Shown: positions 1 through 8,315, counted from the stretch's first letter. The stretch is DNA of 64,000 nucleotides from Paenibacillus lycopersici (GCF_010119935.1 NZ_CP048209.1:4529001-4593000), one strand, 5' to 3'. Made by a program: numbers and translations. Notes: generated by a model from the sequence alone, not told the origin.

Positions 1-301
1 CGATTTCGAGACCGACAATCATTAGCAATAACGATGCGATGACGCCGGTCGCGGCTTCCGAACGGCCGCGGGAAGCCGGTACGGGCGCATAGGGAGAACC
101 CAGCTGCCTGCACCGGCGGACACCGGTCAAGGAGACAAACGAGGCGGCTGCCTCGGAAGCCGAACGGCAGGCGTCGGCAAGCAGCGATTTGCTGCCCGTC
201 GATACGCCTACCCCGGCTTTAACTGCCGCAATGCAGGCATTGCCGATAAGTCCGGTCCATGCTGCCGACTCCGCCTTGGCATAACGATGGTTCGCTGTCA
301 T
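1..301 (-). CDS. Cation diffusion facilitator family transporter, N-terminal part (runs off the left edge)
   Basis: The first 100 codons of a minus-strand gene are present, starting with ATG at 301 behind a clear AGGAGG five bases upstream. The protein opens with a short hydrophilic stretch and then a membrane segment. It carries GSKSLLADACRSASE, which resembles the SxSLLADAxHSxxD signature of the second transmembrane helix of cation diffusion facilitators, where the Asp binds metal. These proteins export Zn2+, Mn2+, Fe2+ or similar ions in exchange for protons. The His-containing part of the usual signature reads CRSASE here, so the metal site may be atypical. The gene lies downstream of secF, a neighbourhood I recall from other Paenibacillus genomes. 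The substrate cannot be named from this fragment. Confidence 0.7.
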   Translation of the reverse strand, partial: MTANHRYAKAESAAWTGLIGNACIAAVKAGVGVSTGSKSLLADACRSASEAAASFVSLTGVRRCRQLGSPYAPVPASRGRSEAATGVIASLLLMIVGLEI

Positions 302-345
302 GGACGCCTCCTGATTGATATAACGTCGTACTGCCTATTTTTCCG

Positions 346-403
346 CATAAGAAATTATAAGCTTCCGATTCTCATGAAAGAACAAATTCTTAATGGCGAT
401 AAA
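346..403 (-). repeat. 58-bp element upstream of the cation-efflux gene, also found upstream of rng
   Basis: This AT-rich stretch matches 28429-28485 in the same orientation at roughly 74 percent (43 of 58 positions by eye), with one single-base gap. Shared blocks read, on the plus strand, CATAAGAA at one end, AATTCTT in the middle and GGCGATAAA at the other end. Both copies sit about 45-110 bp upstream of a minus-strand start codon. It is probably a promoter-bearing or regulatory module; on the minus strand TATAAT at 354-359 is a possible -10. The rest of the 302-458 interval holds nothing else I recognise. Confidence 0.5.
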
Positions 404-458
404 CCCGCCACGAAACGCGGTCGCATATCTTCGAATCGCTGCGATAGAGGTTTTCTCC

Positions 459-1391
459 CTACGATGCAGCCGAAGATTTGACATTGGTTTTCGTTTTTTG
501 TTTGCTCTTGAGCAGGAACCATAGCGGGCTCGCGATGAATACCGACGAGTACACGCCGGCGACGAGGCCGAAGAGGATCGCCACCGAGAACAGCCGGATC
601 GATTCGCTGCCGAAGATGAGCAGGCAGAGCGTCGCGAACACGACCGTCATGACGGTATTGATGGAACGGGACATCGTCTGCCAGATGCTGCTATCGACGA
701 CATTGGCGATATCCGCGACCGTCTTGAGCTTCGCGAACCGAAGGTTCTCGCGAATCCGGTCGAAGATAACGACCGTATCGTTGATCGAGTAACCGATGAT
801 GGTCAAGACGGCGACGATGAACGGCAGGTTGACCTCCAGCCGGAAGATCGAGAACAGGCTGATGACGATGAACGCATCATGGAGCAGCTTCACGATGGCC
901 GCGACGGCAAAGCGCCATTCGAACCGGATGCTGACGTAGATCGCGATCCCGACGCTGGCGACCAACACCGCCTTGAGCGCATTGCGCTGCAGCTCTTTCG
1001 CGATTTCGACGTCGACCGTGTTGACTTCCATGGACGCGTCCTTGTCGAATTTCTCGGCGATGCCTTGCTTGAGCGCTTTCTCCTTCGTATCCGTTAACAC
1101 GTCGTCGAAGCGAAGCGTCACGCGTTTCGCGCCGAACGTAATGCCCGGCGAACCGAAACTGTTATCCTTCAAATATTGCTCGAACGCAGCCTTCTCGCCG
1201 CCGATGTCTTTCTTGAACGTAATATCGACGCTGGATCCCGCCTTGAAATCGACGCCGTACTTGAGGCCGAATACGCTCAAGGTGATGATGCCCAGAAGCG
1301 TAATGGCAATCGCGAACATAAAGAAGTAACGGGACGCTTTGACAAAGCTGAATTTATGCCCGTCCGTTTTTTCGAATGCTTTATAGCGCAC
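459..1391 (-). CDS. secF: Protein translocase subunit SecF
   Basis: SecF works with SecD as an RND-type membrane accessory of the SecYEG translocon, using the proton gradient to pull secreted proteins forward. The 310-aa product has an N-terminal membrane segment, a periplasmic-type domain (GVDFKAGSSVDI is the typical entry) and a cluster of five C-terminal transmembrane helices with GYSINDTVVIFDRIRENLR, the conserved SecF signature. I place the start at GTG 1391, ten bases behind AAGGAG; the in-frame GTG at 1400 lies too close to that site. It overlaps secD by 11 bp, implying translational coupling. Bacillus subtilis has a fused SecDF; here the two are separate genes. Confidence 0.95.
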   Translation of the reverse strand: MRYKAFEKTDGHKFSFVKASRYFFMFAIAITLLGIITLSVFGLKYGVDFKAGSSVDITFKKDIGGEKAAFEQYLKDNSFGSPGITFGAKRVTLRFDDVLTDTKEKALKQGIAEKFDKDASMEVNTVDVEIAKELQRNALKAVLVASVGIAIYVSIRFEWRFAVAAIVKLLHDAFIVISLFSIFRLEVNLPFIVAVLTIIGYSINDTVVIFDRIRENLRFAKLKTVADIANVVDSSIWQTMSRSINTVMTVVFATLCLLIFGSESIRLFSVAILFGLVAGVYSSVFIASPLWFLLKSKQKTKTNVKSSAAS

Positions 1392-2652
1392 GTACTTCAC
1401 TCTCCTTCACACCGAAGTTGGATTTCTTCTTGACAACACCGCTGCGGATGAGAAGCGTGAGAAGCAGGCGCGAGAAGAACACGTTCGTCAGAACGCTCAT
1501 GACGATACTAAGCAGCAGGATGATGGCGAAGCCTTTAACCGAACCCATCCCGATGAAGAACAGGACAAGCGCGGCGATCGCGGTCGTAACGTGCGAGTCG
1601 ATGATCGCCCGGAAGGAGTGCTTCGAGCCCGCTTTCTGCGAAGACATGATGCTCTTGCCGCTTCGCAGCTCTTCGCGGATCCGTTCCGCCATGATGATGT
1701 TGGCGTCGACGGCCATCCCGATGCCGAGAATGAATGCCGCGATACCCGGAAGGGTAAGCGTGGCATGGATCAGATTAAATCCGAGCAGGAGCAGCCAGAT
1801 GTACACGATGATCGAAATGGACGCGATGACGCCCGGCAGCCGGTAGAAAGCCATCATGAACAACAGGATGACGATCGTGGCGATGAGGCCGGCGTAGACG
1901 GTTTCGTCGAGCGATTTCTTACCGAGCGTGGCGCCTACGCTCTGCGTGTACTTCTCGGTCAATTTCAGCGGCAGCGCGCCGAGATTGATCGTGTTCTTCA
2001 GATCGTACGCTTCCTCGCGCGTGAACGTGCCCGTAATGGAAGCGTCGGTGCTGTTGATTTCGCCCGATACGTTCGGCGCGGAAAGCATTCTATCGTCCAG
2101 GTAGATCGCCAGCTGGTTCGTGCCGCTCGTGCTCAGCTTGGCCACTTCGCGGGTAACTTCGGCGAACTTGCTGGCGCTCTTCATCTTGATCGTGATCTCG
2201 TATTCGTTCAGCTGCGTCTGGCGGACATCGGCGCCGTTCTGCTTGAAGTCGCTGCCGCGAAGCTCGACTTTGCAGTACCCGGCATCGGCCGCGCAGCCGC
2301 GCGCGCTGCGGAACGTAAGCTCGGCAGGCTTCTTCAGGATGTCCCGCACTTTCGCTTCGTCCGTAACGCCGGCGATCTTGACGCGAATGCGATTGCTGCC
2401 CTCCGTCGTGACTTCGGGCTCCGCGACGCCGGTCGCGTTCGCGCGCTGCTCGAGGCTCTTCGCCGTTTCCGTCAGGGAATCTTTCGTTACCTTCTCCCCG
2501 GCTTCGATCGGCTCGGCTTCATACAAGATTTCGAATCCGCCTTTCAAATCCAATCCAAGCTTGACATCGTCCACCACCCACTTGGACAAGCCTCCAACGA
2601 CGCCGAGCGATACGGCGACGATGAGTATAAATGTTACCAGTCGACGATTCAT
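1381..2652 (-). CDS. secD: Protein translocase subunit SecD
   Basis: SecD partners SecF in the proton-driven stage of Sec export. Of 423 aa, the first transmembrane helix is followed by LGLDLKGGFEILYE, the family signature, then a large extracytoplasmic domain and five C-terminal helices with GMAVDANIIMAERIREELR, the RND motif carrying the proton-relay Asp. I chose ATG 2652 (MNRRLVTF); GTG 2661 in frame is also possible, because the AAGGGGG site lies 13 bases from the ATG and 4 from the GTG. The gene has its own strong promoter at 2694-2722 and overlaps secF at its 3' end, so secD-secF form one transcript. Confidence 0.95.
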   Translation of the reverse strand: MNRRLVTFILIVAVSLGVVGGLSKWVVDDVKLGLDLKGGFEILYEAEPIEAGEKVTKDSLTETAKSLEQRANATGVAEPEVTTEGSNRIRVKIAGVTDEAKVRDILKKPAELTFRSARGCAADAGYCKVELRGSDFKQNGADVRQTQLNEYEITIKMKSASKFAEVTREVAKLSTSGTNQLAIYLDDRMLSAPNVSGEINSTDASITGTFTREEAYDLKNTINLGALPLKLTEKYTQSVGATLGKKSLDETVYAGLIATIVILLFMMAFYRLPGVIASISIIVYIWLLLLGFNLIHATLTLPGIAAFILGIGMAVDANIIMAERIREELRSGKSIMSSQKAGSKHSFRAIIDSHVTTAIAALVLFFIGMGSVKGFAIILLLSIVMSVLTNVFFSRLLLTLLIRSGVVKKKSNFGVKESEVRAL

Positions 2653-2693
2653 AATTCCCACAGATCCCCCTTAAATGCTCAGTCAATATTCCT

Positions 2694-2722
2694 ATTATAC
2701 CGATGGCTCAAAAACGAGTCAA
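2694..2722 (-). promoter_or_regulatory. Sigma-A promoter of secD-secF
   Basis: On the minus strand TTGACT (2717-2722) and TATAAT (2694-2699) are separated by exactly 17 bp, a near-consensus vegetative promoter about 35 bp upstream of the secD start. Its -35 box begins inside the T-run of the comN terminator, so the comN and secD units are packed without spare bases. Confidence 0.85.
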
Positions 2723-2753
2723 AAAAAAGAGCCCATCGGTTAAAAATGGGTCC
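2721..2753 (-). terminator. Rho-independent terminator of comN
   Basis: On the minus strand GACCCAT pairs with ATGGG-C-TC (one bulged base) and is followed by eight T. The left arm lies within the last codons and stop region of comN. Confidence 0.75.
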
Positions 2754-3000
2754 CTTTATAAGCGCTAAGCGTCATAAAGTTCATAAATTTTGTTACTTTT
2801 AACGATAAAATGTCATTTACGACCTGATGCCTTGCCGGTTCTCCGTTCTTGGCGTATTTCTCGCTTACGCATTGCCAAACCTCTTCGGCGGTTACGTACT
2901 CGTAGCCGAACAGCTTAAACTCCTCGGCCTTGCTGCCGCATAAATATTCGATCGTCGATATCCATTCCTCGTTAGACAACGGTCTCTCATCTTCTTCCAT
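2740..3000 (-). CDS. comN: Post-transcriptional regulator ComN
   Basis: The 86-aa acidic, helical protein matches the ComN/YrzD family by size, by features such as the EEW..TIEYLC and KFMNFMTLS segments, and by its place between spoVB and secD, the same order as in B. subtilis. There ComN promotes comE mRNA accumulation at a post-transcriptional level and localises with DivIVA (known for the family, not visible here). The start is ATG 3000, seven bases behind AAGGGGGG; an open frame continues to 3228 but lacks a ribosome-binding site. The gene is divergent from spoVB. Confidence 0.8.
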   Translation of the reverse strand: MEEDERPLSNEEWISTIEYLCGSKAEEFKLFGYEYVTAEEVWQCVSEKYAKNGEPARHQVVNDILSLKVTKFMNFMTLSAYKGTHF

Positions 3001-3119
3001 CCTGCGCCCCCCTTGCCTCGACATGTCCTCTTGCCTGTTATCATTCGCCGTCCATGTCGAATTTCCTGCCGGACCCGAAGGCCGTCCAGAAATTGACTGC
3101 ATGGAAAGGGACATGCCGC

Positions 3120-3149
3120 GCATAAGCATGGAGGTAGGATGCATACCCG
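3120..3149 (+). promoter_or_regulatory. Possible sigma-E promoter of spoVB
   Basis: GCATAAG (3120-3126), a 15-bp spacer and CATACCCG (3142-3149) resemble the mother-cell sigma-E pattern (KMATATT, 14-15 bp, CATACAMT). The match is 5 of 7 and 6 of 8. The position, about 60 bp before the start, and the known sigma-E dependence of spoVB in B. subtilis favour it. Confidence 0.35.
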
Positions 3150-3216
3150 AGCAGTGAGCGGAGCTCACGACCAGGGGTGGGGCCGGACATGTTCTCGGTA
3201 GAGGGAGTTGAACGTA

Positions 3217-4836
3217 TTGACCAAGCAAACGTTTATTAAAGGAGCATTAATCCTGCTTGCCGCGGGCGTCGTTAATCGCATCCTCGCCTTCGTGCCGCGC
3301 ATTGCGCTGCCCCGCATCATCGGCGCCGAGGGGGTCGGCATCTATCAGCTCGGCTATCCGTTCCTGATCGTGCTGCTCACGTTCATTACGGGCGGCATTC
3401 CGCTCGCGGTCGCCAAATGGATCGCCGAGGCGGAATCGGACGGGGACGCCAAGCGCGTCAAACAAATCTTCCGCGCCGCGATGGCCCTTACGCTTATGTT
3501 ATCGGCGGTGCTTACCGTCCTCTTCGTCTGGCTGACGCCGTGGATCACGGAGCATCTGATGACGGAGCCCCGCGTCTTGCAGACGTTCCGGATGATGAGT
3601 CCGCTGCTGATCATCATCGGAATCTCTTCCGTCTATCGCGGGTACTTCCAGGGCAAGCAAAATATGATTCCGACCGCGCTGTCGCAAACGGTGGAGACGA
3701 TTTTCCGGATCGTGCTTGCGCTGCTGTTCGCCAAGTGGCTGCTGCCTTACGGCCTGGCATGGGGCGCAGCGGGCGCGATGCTCGGCGTCGTGGCCGGCGA
3801 GCTCGCCGGCTTCGCCGTGCTGCTGCTGCACTATGCAAGCGACCGCAAGAAACCGCCTGCCGCTCCCAAGACAGTGACGGACAACTCGGCGCAGCTTGAT
3901 CCTTTCCCGGCATTGAAGACGAACCGGCCGAAGACTGCCGCTTCTTCCAAGGAGCGCGTCCCCGTCATGCGGCGCCTGATCAGCCTATCCGTCCCGGTTA
4001 CCGCGAGCCGCATGATCGGTTCCTTCTCCTACTTGCTGGAATCGATCTTCACCGCAAGGGCGCTGCTGCTTGCCGGCATCGCAACGGGCGCCGCAACGGC
4101 GCAGTACGGAGCGCTGCAAGGGATGATCGTCCCCATCCTGCTGCTGCCGACCGCCCTGACGTATTCGCTTGCGGTTTCCCTGGTACCGTCCTTGTCGGAG
4201 GCCGCCGCCAAAGGCGACAAAGCGACCATCCACAAACGGCTGCATCAATCGATGCGTCTCGCGCTCGTAACCGGCGCGCCGTTCGTCGTCGTCATGCTGC
4301 TGTTCGCCGATCCGATCTGCCGCATCCTGTACGATCACGCCGAAATCGCGCCCATGCTGAAATGGATGGCCCCGGTCGGCCTCTTCATATACTTGCAGGC
4401 ACCGCTTCAGGCCGCGCTCCAGGCGCTCGACAAGCCGTCCACCGCGCTCATGAATACGTTCATCGGCGCCGTCGTCAAGCTGATCCTCATCATGAAGTTG
4501 GCCTCCATGCCATCCCTCGGCATCTACGGCGCGCTCATCGCCATTAACGTGAATATCGTCCTCGTCACTGCTCTGCACTGGTTCAGCGTCATGCGCTTCG
4601 TCGGGTTCCGCATGCAGTGGCTCGACTTCCTGAAAGTGCTGACGGCGATGATCATCATGGGCGCGGCATCGCTTTGGGTCATGAACCGGGAGGCGCTTCC
4701 GAAGCTGTGGCATAATTTGATTACGGCCTGCATCGCGGGAGGCATCGTTTATTTGATCCTGATGGTCGTCCTGCGCATCGTCGACCGGCATGACGCCGCC
4801 CGAATCCCGCTCATCGGGCGATGGTTCCGGCCGTAG
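3217..4836 (+). CDS. spoVB: Stage V sporulation protein B (MOP-family lipid flippase)
   Basis: SpoVB-type proteins are multi-spanning membrane flippases of the MOP/MviN superfamily needed for spore-cortex peptidoglycan synthesis. The 539-aa product opens with TKQTFIKGALILLAAGV and NRILAF, the usual SpoVB N terminus, and has about 14 hydrophobic segments. A hydrophilic insert around residues 210-250 (SDRKKPPAAPKTV and following) separates the two halves. I prefer TTG 3217, nine bases behind GAGGGAG, over TTG 3208, which would leave almost no spacing. The gene is transcribed away from comN, and the synteny with comN and secDF supports the assignment. YkvU- and Amj-like flippases share the fold. 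Confidence 0.88.
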   Translation: MTKQTFIKGALILLAAGVVNRILAFVPRIALPRIIGAEGVGIYQLGYPFLIVLLTFITGGIPLAVAKWIAEAESDGDAKRVKQIFRAAMALTLMLSAVLTVLFVWLTPWITEHLMTEPRVLQTFRMMSPLLIIIGISSVYRGYFQGKQNMIPTALSQTVETIFRIVLALLFAKWLLPYGLAWGAAGAMLGVVAGELAGFAVLLLHYASDRKKPPAAPKTVTDNSAQLDPFPALKTNRPKTAASSKERVPVMRRLISLSVPVTASRMIGSFSYLLESIFTARALLLAGIATGAATAQYGALQGMIVPILLLPTALTYSLAVSLVPSLSEAAAKGDKATIHKRLHQSMRLALVTGAPFVVVMLLFADPICRILYDHAEIAPMLKWMAPVGLFIYLQAPLQAALQALDKPSTALMNTFIGAVVKLILIMKLASMPSLGIYGALIAINVNIVLVTALHWFSVMRFVGFRMQWLDFLKVLTAMIIMGAASLWVMNREALPKLWHNLITACIAGGIVYLILMVVLRIVDRHDAARIPLIGRWFRP

Positions 4837-4913
4837 ACGGCCGTTAGGCCCGTCGCCATGACGCCTGCCCGTTCCAGCGCGATAACTGTCCATCACATCT
4901 TGATAACATACCG

Positions 4914-4941
4914 AAAAAGCAACGGCAGCTGCCGTTGCTTT
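4914..4941 (-). terminator. Terminator between spoVB and the first DUF421 gene
   Basis: A perfect 26-bp palindrome (centre CAG|CTG) ends in TTTTTC on the minus strand, serving the DUF421 gene that stops at 4954. It can also act on spoVB transcripts from the other side, although the T-run there is weaker. Confidence 0.8.
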
Positions 4942-4953
4942 CCCGTCTTCCCG

Positions 4954-5700
4954 TTATCGCCGCGGTTCTTGGCGATGCTTGGCATCGATGAACAGCTTGC
5001 CCCGATGATCGATGGTGCACAGGAAGACATGCTTCACATCGACGATGCCGCGCTGCTTGAGCTGGTTGTTCAGCCAGAAGCGGTCCTTCTCCAACCGCTC
5101 CAGATTTTCTTTCTGTATTTCGCCGTCCATGATAAGCGGAACCGGCAGGCTTTCGAATCGGTAATTGCGCGGAAACGGTTTCTTCGACCGGGATTGTTTA
5201 TTGCCTGCCCCTTCCTCCCCGCCGCCCGCGCCTTCGGATGACCGGTGCACGGCCTTATCCTTTTGCACGATAGACATCTTCCCTGTCGTCTCCAGCACCG
5301 CGAACTCGACATCGGCGATATTCGTCTTGTTCTCCCGGAACTGCAGCAGCAAGTCATCCAAATTGTACCGCTGCTTGCGCATCGCTTCCCGGTTGATTTT
5401 GCCCCGGTCCACGATGACCGTCGGCTCCCCGTCGAACAGCTTCCGCAATTTGCGCGACTTGAGCGAAATGACCGCTATTCCGATCTGCACGATCAGCAGG
5501 ATGATCATCGGCAGCACGCCGTCCATGACCGGCCGGTTCGTGTCTTCAATGACGAACACCGCGATTTCCGCGATCATAACGGATATGACCAGATCGAAAA
5601 CGGACAGCTTGCCGATTTCCCTTTTTCCCATCAGCCGCATGATCACGAACACGACGAAATAGATGAGTAGCGTTCGGAATAACAGCGTCCAGTATTCCAT
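4954..5700 (-). CDS. DUF421 (YetF-like) membrane protein
   Basis: The 248-aa product has three N-terminal membrane helices with GKREIGKLSVFDLVISV, the DUF421 hallmark, followed by a soluble alpha/beta domain (FDGEPTVIVDRGKI, then YNLDDLLLQFRE and VEFAVLETTGKMSIVQK). The molecular role is unsettled; relatives have been linked to spore resistance in Bacillus through YetF/2Duf-type proteins. The middle has a charged Ser/Gly insert (residues about 155-180). The start is ATG 5700 behind GGGAGG; a longer frame from 5739 has no ribosome-binding site. A second, divergent DUF421 gene lies at 7386-8249. Confidence 0.85.
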   Translation of the reverse strand: MEYWTLLFRTLLIYFVVFVIMRLMGKREIGKLSVFDLVISVMIAEIAVFVIEDTNRPVMDGVLPMIILLIVQIGIAVISLKSRKLRKLFDGEPTVIVDRGKINREAMRKQRYNLDDLLLQFRENKTNIADVEFAVLETTGKMSIVQKDKAVHRSSEGAGGGEEGAGNKQSRSKKPFPRNYRFESLPVPLIMDGEIQKENLERLEKDRFWLNNQLKQRGIVDVKHVFLCTIDHRGKLFIDAKHRQEPRR

Positions 5701-5928
5701 GAGAACCGCCCTCCCTGCGTAAGGTACAACTATTGTCACCGGATGGTCCGCGCGTCATACGAAGGGGGGAATTCGAAATTATGGCAGCCGGGTTCGCGTC
5801 AAAGCTCGCTCCTGTTCGGCATTCCATCATTCAGCATTTCGTCAAGCATGTACTATTCCTGCCTGCCCAGCCATATGTTGTATTAATTCATTCATGGACA
5901 AGAAGAGGAATGGGAGGGATAAGCAATA

Positions 5929-6330
5929 ATGAAACCGATCAATGCAATGAAAACCGTGCCTAAAGCGCACATCGCTTCGCCGCTGCTGTCCGGCCTCTTG
6001 TATGCTTCCATCTGGCTCGCGGCGGGAGCATTGCTGCTGTCGGCGCTGTTGAGATGGGGCAGCATGCAGGAGAACGAGCTCCCGACGTACAGCTTGGTCA
6101 TTCACGGCTGCTCCGCGCTGGCCGGCGGCTTCGTTTCGGGCAGGCGTTCGCAGCAGCGCGGCTGGTATTACGGCGGTATGCTGGGGATCGCCTACGCCAT
6201 TCTTGTGCTGTTGGTCAGCTTTCTTGCCAGCAATGCCGGCTTCAGCGGAAGAACGCTGACGATGCTCATCGAAACGCTGCTGAGCGGCTCCTTAGGCGGC
6301 ATGATCGGCGTGAACACGAAGCGCTCCTGA
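5929..6330 (+). CDS. TIGR04086 family membrane protein (YrzE-like)
   Basis: The protein is 133 aa, mostly four hydrophobic helices with short loops, including GGFVSGRRSQQRGWYYGGMLG and a C-terminal GSLGGMIGVN, features of the TIGR04086/YrzE family. No activity is known. Its location between yajC and the DUF421 and spoVB genes is the same as yrzE in B. subtilis. GGGAGGGATAAG precedes ATG 5929. It is followed closely by the PAP2 gene, which has its own promoter. Confidence 0.8.
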   Translation: MKPINAMKTVPKAHIASPLLSGLLYASIWLAAGALLLSALLRWGSMQENELPTYSLVIHGCSALAGGFVSGRRSQQRGWYYGGMLGIAYAILVLLVSFLASNAGFSGRTLTMLIETLLSGSLGGMIGVNTKRS

Positions 6331-6364
6331 CAGCTTGCGGTAAGGTTTGTCATGGCTTGAAGCT

Positions 6365-6416
6365 GTAATCATCCCTGCGAAATGTGTTATACTAAACCGA
6401 ATCGTTACGACGTAAC
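6365..6416 (+). promoter_or_regulatory. Extended -10 promoter and operator-like palindrome before the PAP2 gene
   Basis: TGTTATACT (6385-6393) is an extended -10 box; only a weak -35 (GTAATC, 6365-6370) lies 17 bp upstream. Just past the expected start site is GTTACGaCGTAAC (6404-6416), a perfect 6-bp inverted repeat with a 1-bp centre, placed where a repressor would block transcription. Confidence 0.5.
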
Positions 6417-6439
6417 ACTTTAGGGGGATATTAAGTATC

Positions 6440-7303
6440 ATGACTTTGTTTGACAATATGACGACGGTCGCGCTGTACACGACTTTGACCGTCATCATCC
6501 TGATTTGGTACGGAGCCGCGGCCAATCCATTCAAAATCGGCGGACTATTCGTTAAAGAAAACCTCTTTAACCGCAAATACAACGCCCATTTCGTCGCGCT
6601 TATCCTCATTCTGTTCTGCAATAAAATCGAACTATCCATCGAGAAAACAATGACGAACAAGCATGACTTCGCAGGCTTCTTCCAATCGATCGAAGGCAGC
6701 TTTGTCGCGAACCTGCAGCATACGTTCGAGAACGCATGGCTGACGCCGATTCTGGCTTTCGTCTACGTCGTCGTCTTCCAGGCGATGCTGATCGCATCCG
6801 TCGGCATCTACACATATCGCAGCCCTAACAAAAAAATGTTCTACGCTACCTGCTATGCCGTCATGTTGAATTACGCCATCGCGATTCCGTTCTACCTGTT
6901 CTTCCCGGTCAGCGAAGTATGGTATCACGACCCGAACGTCAGCTTCCTGATGCTGAACGCATTCCCCGATTTCGAGCATCAGTACCGGGCCTTGTCCGGG
7001 CTGAACAACTGTTTCCCGAGCCTGCATACGTCCATTTCCGTGACGCTTGCCATTCTGGCCGTGCGCTCGGGCATCAAACGCTGGGCCTGGTTTTGCTGCA
7101 TTTGCGCCGGAGTCGTCATCTTCGCGATCTTCTACCTCGGCATTCACTGGCTCATCGACATGTGCGGCGGACTCGTGCTCGCGACATTCGCTTCCACTGT
7201 CGGCGTGCGCATGAGCCGCATCAACTGGACGCTGCGCGGACGCCGCGGCTCGATCGTGCCGCAAACGTCGCCCGTCAGCTACTTGCGCGAGGACGTCAAA
7301 TAA
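6440..7303 (+). CDS. Phosphatase PAP2 family membrane protein
   Basis: This 287-aa integral membrane protein has about six helices. It shows the later PAP2 motifs CFPSLHTS (the PSGH-type motif with Leu for Gly) and YLGIHWLIDM (the H..D motif with the nucleophilic His). The layout resembles the inositolphosphotransferase (AUR1-like) branch of PAP2, enzymes that hydrolyse or transfer lipid phosphates such as phosphatidic acid or undecaprenyl pyrophosphate. The substrate cannot be inferred. AGGGGG lies 12 bases before ATG 6440, and an internal Met follows at codon 7. The gene sits between yrzE and the second DUF421 gene, an insertion relative to B. subtilis as I recall it. Confidence 0.85.
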   Translation: MTLFDNMTTVALYTTLTVIILIWYGAAANPFKIGGLFVKENLFNRKYNAHFVALILILFCNKIELSIEKTMTNKHDFAGFFQSIEGSFVANLQHTFENAWLTPILAFVYVVVFQAMLIASVGIYTYRSPNKKMFYATCYAVMLNYAIAIPFYLFFPVSEVWYHDPNVSFLMLNAFPDFEHQYRALSGLNNCFPSLHTSISVTLAILAVRSGIKRWAWFCCICAGVVIFAIFYLGIHWLIDMCGGLVLATFASTVGVRMSRINWTLRGRRGSIVPQTSPVSYLREDVK

Positions 7304-7320
7304 CATACCGCGCGAACGAA

Positions 7321-7367
7321 CAACGACCGCTGTCGGCGGGGCACAAGCCCTGCGGCAGCGGTCGTTG
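7321..7367. terminator. Long hairpin between convergent PAP2 and DUF421 genes
   Basis: CAACGACCGCTG (7321-7332) pairs perfectly with CAGCGGTCGTTG (7356-7367). There is no T-run on either side, but the position between two convergent stop codons suggests a bidirectional terminator or mRNA-end stabiliser. Confidence 0.55.
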
Positions 7368-7385
7368 CGTTGTCGGCGTTTCGCG

Positions 7386-8249
7386 TTAGTGGTAAATCAA
7401 CGGCCGCACGTCGTCGATCAGCTGCTGCAGCTGCTTGGACAGCGCGGCGTATTGCAGCTTCTCCCTCTCGTCCGCCGTCAGCAGTCCGTACATCTCCATA
7501 TCGGCTTCGCACTTCTTGAGCGCCGCGAGAAGCGATGCCTGGCCGTTCGAATGCTTGGGCAGCTTCGCTTTATCGTCGTACAGATCGAAGTACAGGCTGC
7601 CGAAATCATCGATTTGCGCCAAGAACACATCCTCGATCTTCGCATTGGACTTGTCCAGCTCTTTCTTCAGCCAGTTGACGTCGTATCCCGAAGACCTGAG
7701 CGGATCGGGAAGAATCTTCCCGTTCATAATGACCACCTGCGGCTCATGCTCCGGCTGAACGCGAAGACCGAGCGTCTTCGGCGTCAACGGCTGATTCTCC
7801 GCTTTCAGCATGACGTTGATGGCGCCGCTGACTTCCATAACGGCAAACTCGACGTCAGCCGGCTTAAACACGTCTTTCCTGCGGAGACTCTCCATCAACT
7901 CGTCCGTCGTTATCCGTTCTTTCTTCAAATTGCCTTCCAAAATTTTGCCTTTCTGAATCAGTACCCTTGGCTGCCCGTCGATCCAGTCCCGGGCTTTCTT
8001 GCTTTTCATCTGCAGCACTTCGATACCGAGCGATACAAGGGCCCACACCCCGAGTGACAGCAGCCCCAAATACCATTTATGCTCCGCTTCTAATGATACA
8101 AAGGCGGCAAGATTACCGATCGTAATGCCCGTGATGTATTCGAAAACGGACAATTCCGTTACCTGCCGTTTGCCGAGCACTTTCGTGAGCATGAGTAGGA
8201 AGAGCACAGCCGAAAGCGTGCGAAAAATAATTTCCAGCCACAAGTACAT
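7386..8249 (-). CDS. DUF421 (YetF-like) membrane protein, YrbG position
   Basis: This 287-aa protein has three N-terminal membrane helices with LGKRQVTELSVFEYITGI, matching the DUF421 signature. Two soluble alpha/beta halves follow (GQPRVLIQKGKI; then PADVEFAVMEVSGAIN, and further on PQVVIMNGKIL and VFLAQIDDFGSLYFDL). The helical tail after residue 240 is Lys/Leu/Gln-rich. It holds the place of yrbG in B. subtilis, between yajC/yrzE and spoVB. GAGGTG lies upstream of ATG 8249. A sigma-G-like promoter at 8286-8315 hints at forespore expression. Its function is not established; it may act in the spore membrane like other YetF-family members. Confidence 0.85.
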   Translation of the reverse strand: MYLWLEIIFRTLSAVLFLLMLTKVLGKRQVTELSVFEYITGITIGNLAAFVSLEAEHKWYLGLLSLGVWALVSLGIEVLQMKSKKARDWIDGQPRVLIQKGKILEGNLKKERITTDELMESLRRKDVFKPADVEFAVMEVSGAINVMLKAENQPLTPKTLGLRVQPEHEPQVVIMNGKILPDPLRSSGYDVNWLKKELDKSNAKIEDVFLAQIDDFGSLYFDLYDDKAKLPKHSNGQASLLAALKKCEADMEMYGLLTADEREKLQYAALSKQLQQLIDDVRPLIYH

Positions 8250-8285
8250 ACCTTCGTATTCACCTCGATCCCGATGTCGTGCCCA

Positions 8286-8315
8286 TAGTATTTACCTAGT
8301 AGTTGGTATCTATGA
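8286..8315 (-). promoter_or_regulatory. Possible sigma-G promoter of the DUF421 gene
   Basis: On the minus strand TCATA (8311-8315), 18 bp and AATACTA (8286-8292) resemble the forespore sigma-G pattern (GMATR, 18 bp, CATHMTA), with one mismatch in each box. Confidence 0.35.

Noticed and set aside
6398-6410. 13-bp match CGAATCGTTACGA shared with 50116-50128 (inverse)
   Set aside because: Matches of this length are expected by chance in 64 kb on two strands; the palindromic part is not shared.
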